In this document: positions 5,108 to 6,375 of the stretch, piece after piece | Layout of the letters: each line of letters opens with the position of its first letter | Position numbering within the stretch: position 1 is the first letter of the stretch | Source: an uncultured Thalassospira sp. | Lineage (GTDB): Bacteria; Pseudomonadota; Alphaproteobacteria; Rhodospirillales_A; Thalassospiraceae | Length of the DNA: 6,375 nt | Reading direction: 5' to 3' | NCBI GenBank assembly: GCA_946885765.1 | Contig: CAMPHD010000191.1 | Location: 1 to 6,375 of the forward strand | Made by a program: the position numbers and the translations under genes | The notes under the pieces: generated by a model | Seen by the model: the letters and a program-made list of their open reading frames with translations, nothing else | What the model was told of the DNA's origin: nothing | Databases searched by the model: none

Positions 5108-6375
5108 ATGTCGAACTTTACCGATTGCAAGGTCGCAGACATCTCGCTGGCCGCCTGGGGCCGCAAGGAAATCGCGATTGCCGAAACCGAGATGCCGGGC
5201 CTGATGGCGTTGCGCGAAGAATATGGCGCGGCCAAACCGCTTGCCGGCGCACGCATCGTCGGTTGCCTGCACATGACCATTCAGACTGCGGTTCTGATCG
5301 AAACCCTGACTGCACTTGGTGCTGAAGTTCGCTGGTCGTCGTGCAACATCTTCTCGACCCAGGATCAGGCTGCGGCAGCGATTGCGGCAACCGGTGTTCC
5401 TGTCTTTGCCTGGAAGGGCGAGACCGAGGAAGAATTCTGGTGGTGCATCGAGCAGACCATCACCGGCCCGAACGGCTGGAAACCGAACCTGATCCTTGAT
5501 GATGGCGGCGATGTTACCCAGTTGATCCACGACAAGTATCCGGAACTTCTTGAAGACATCAAAGGTCTTTCCGAAGAAACCACCACCGGTGTGCATCGCC
5601 TGTATGAAATGGCGAAAAAAGGCACGCTCAAGGTTCCGGCGATCAACGTCAACGACTCGGTCACCAAATCTAAATTTGACAACCTGTATGGCTGCCGCGA
5701 GAGCCTGGTTGATGGCATCAAACGCGCAACCGACGTCATGGTTGCCGGCAAAATCGGTGTTGTTGCCGGTTTTGGTGATGTTGGCAAAGGTTCGGCTGCG
5801 TCGCTGCGCAGTCAGGGTGCCCGTGTTCTTGTGACCGAAATCGATCCGATCTGCGCGCTTCAGGCCGCAATGGAAGGTTACGAAGTCACCACCATGGAAG
5901 ACGCTGCACCGGTTGGTGATATCTTTGTCACCACGACGGGCAACATCGACATCATCACGCTCGACCATATGCGTGCGATGAAAGACCGTGCAATCGTTTG
6001 CAACATCGGTCACTTCGATTCTGAAATCCAGATCGGTTCGCTGCGTAACTACAAGTGGGACAACGTCAAGCCGCAGGTAGACGAAGTCGAATTCCCGGAT
6101 GGCAAACGTCTGATCGTTCTGGCCGAAGGCCGCCTTGTGAACCTTGGTTGCGCAACCGGTCATCCGAGCTTCGTGATGTCAGCATCCTTCACCAACCAGG
6201 TGCTGGCCCAGATCGAACTTTGGAAAAACCACGCCAACTACGAAAACAAGGTTTATGTCCTGCCGAAACACCTCGACGAGAAAGTTGCAGCCCTGCATCT
6301 CGACCGTCTTGGCGTGAAACTGACCAAGCTTTCGAACGAGCAGGCCGAATATATCGGCGTGCCGCAGGCTGGTCC
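5108..6375 (+). CDS. ahcY: Adenosylhomocysteinase (S-adenosyl-L-homocysteine hydrolase), 3' end cut by window edge
   Basis: NAD-dependent cytoplasmic enzyme that reversibly splits S-adenosylhomocysteine into homocysteine and adenosine, removing the inhibitory product of methyltransferases and feeding methionine regeneration. 422 codons are visible with no stop. [16 protein letters not shown] lies near residues 52-67, the signature [10 protein letters not shown] at 77-86, WCIEQT and LDDGGD follow, then [17 protein letters not shown], and the NAD-binding Rossmann motif GFGDVGKG at 221-228. The sequence ends at GVPQAGP, and the family normally finishes a few residues later with a KPDHYRY-type tail that contacts NAD, so fewer than ten residues are probably missing. 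The start is secure: GGAGA at 5099-5103 precedes ATG 5108 and the protein begins where family members do. The gene prefers GGT, GTT, GAA and AAC codons more than its neighbours, which suggests high expression. It follows the PTS genes as in rhizobia but appears to have its own promoter. Confidence 0.97.
   Translation, partial: MSNFTDCKVADISLAAWGRKEIAIAETEMPGLMALREEYGAAKPLAGARIVGCLHMTIQTAVLIETLTALGAEVRWSSCNIFSTQDQAAAAIAATGVPVFAWKGETEEEFWWCIEQTITGPNGWKPNLILDDGGDVTQLIHDKYPELLEDIKGLSEETTTGVHRLYEMAKKGTLKVPAINVNDSVTKSKFDNLYGCRESLVDGIKRATDVMVAGKIGVVAGFGDVGKGSAASLRSQGARVLVTEIDPICALQAAMEGYEVTTMEDAAPVGDIFVTTTGNIDIITLDHMRAMKDRAIVCNIGHFDSEIQIGSLRNYKWDNVKPQVDEVEFPDGKRLIVLAEGRLVNLGCATGHPSFVMSASFTNQVLAQIELWKNHANYENKVYVLPKHLDEKVAALHLDRLGVKLTKLSNEQAEYIGVPQAG

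Noticed and set aside
4891..5325. Plus-strand open frame of 144 codons crossing the ahcY start.
   Set aside because: It overlaps the well-supported ahcY coding sequence in another frame, lacks a recognisable domain or ribosome binding site, and spans the promoter and palindrome.
4895..6163. Long minus-strand open frame of 422 codons opposite ahcY.
   Set aside because: It is the antisense shadow of the codon-biased ahcY gene; its translation shows no recognisable family and it covers the ahcY regulatory region.

Overview
The window looks like chromosomal DNA from an alphaproteobacterium, most likely a Rhodospirillales-type organism (Thalassospira-like would fit, but this is an inference from protein style and gene order, not a database match). 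Every gene lies on the + strand. The order is the end of a ChvG-type sensor kinase, a short HPr kinase (hprK), rapZ, a mannose-family EIIA, HPr (ptsH), enzyme I (ptsI/ptsP) and then ahcY. The chvG-hprK-EIIA-ptsH-ahcY neighbourhood is a known alphaproteobacterial arrangement; the short HprK without an N-terminal domain is also typical of that class.

Layout. 1-726 is the C-terminal catalytic half of the kinase, cut by the left edge. 727-820 is a short gap with a compact hairpin and an uncertain hprK start. hprK and rapZ overlap by 4 bases (ATGA). The EIIA gene follows after 18 bases with a good ribosome binding site. A 94-base gap with a hairpin plus T-run and a small direct repeat precedes ptsH, and an 82-base gap precedes enzyme I, whose start codon is not obvious. 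4863-5107 is a 245-base intergenic region holding a possible terminator, a perfect 20-base palindrome overlapping a likely promoter, and a leader able to fold in two competing ways. ahcY starts at 5108 and runs off the right edge only a few residues short of its expected end.

Function. Enzyme I, HPr and EIIA-Man form a phosphorelay from phosphoenolpyruvate. No EIIB or EIIC sugar permease is seen, so the relay is probably regulatory rather than a sugar importer. HprK would phosphorylate HPr on a serine (Ser49 here, with SIMGLM context), modulating the His18 relay; RapZ and the ChvG kinase are encoded alongside. ahcY (S-adenosylhomocysteine hydrolase) belongs to the methyl cycle and appears to have its own promoter and operator.

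The strongest unexplained signal is the ahcY upstream region: a perfect palindrome that could be the operator of an SAH-responsive ArsR-family repressor (SahR), followed by a potentially switchable leader RNA. The rest is a well-organised but conventional alphaproteobacterial regulatory PTS locus. I found no mobile elements, CRISPR arrays, tRNA or rRNA genes.
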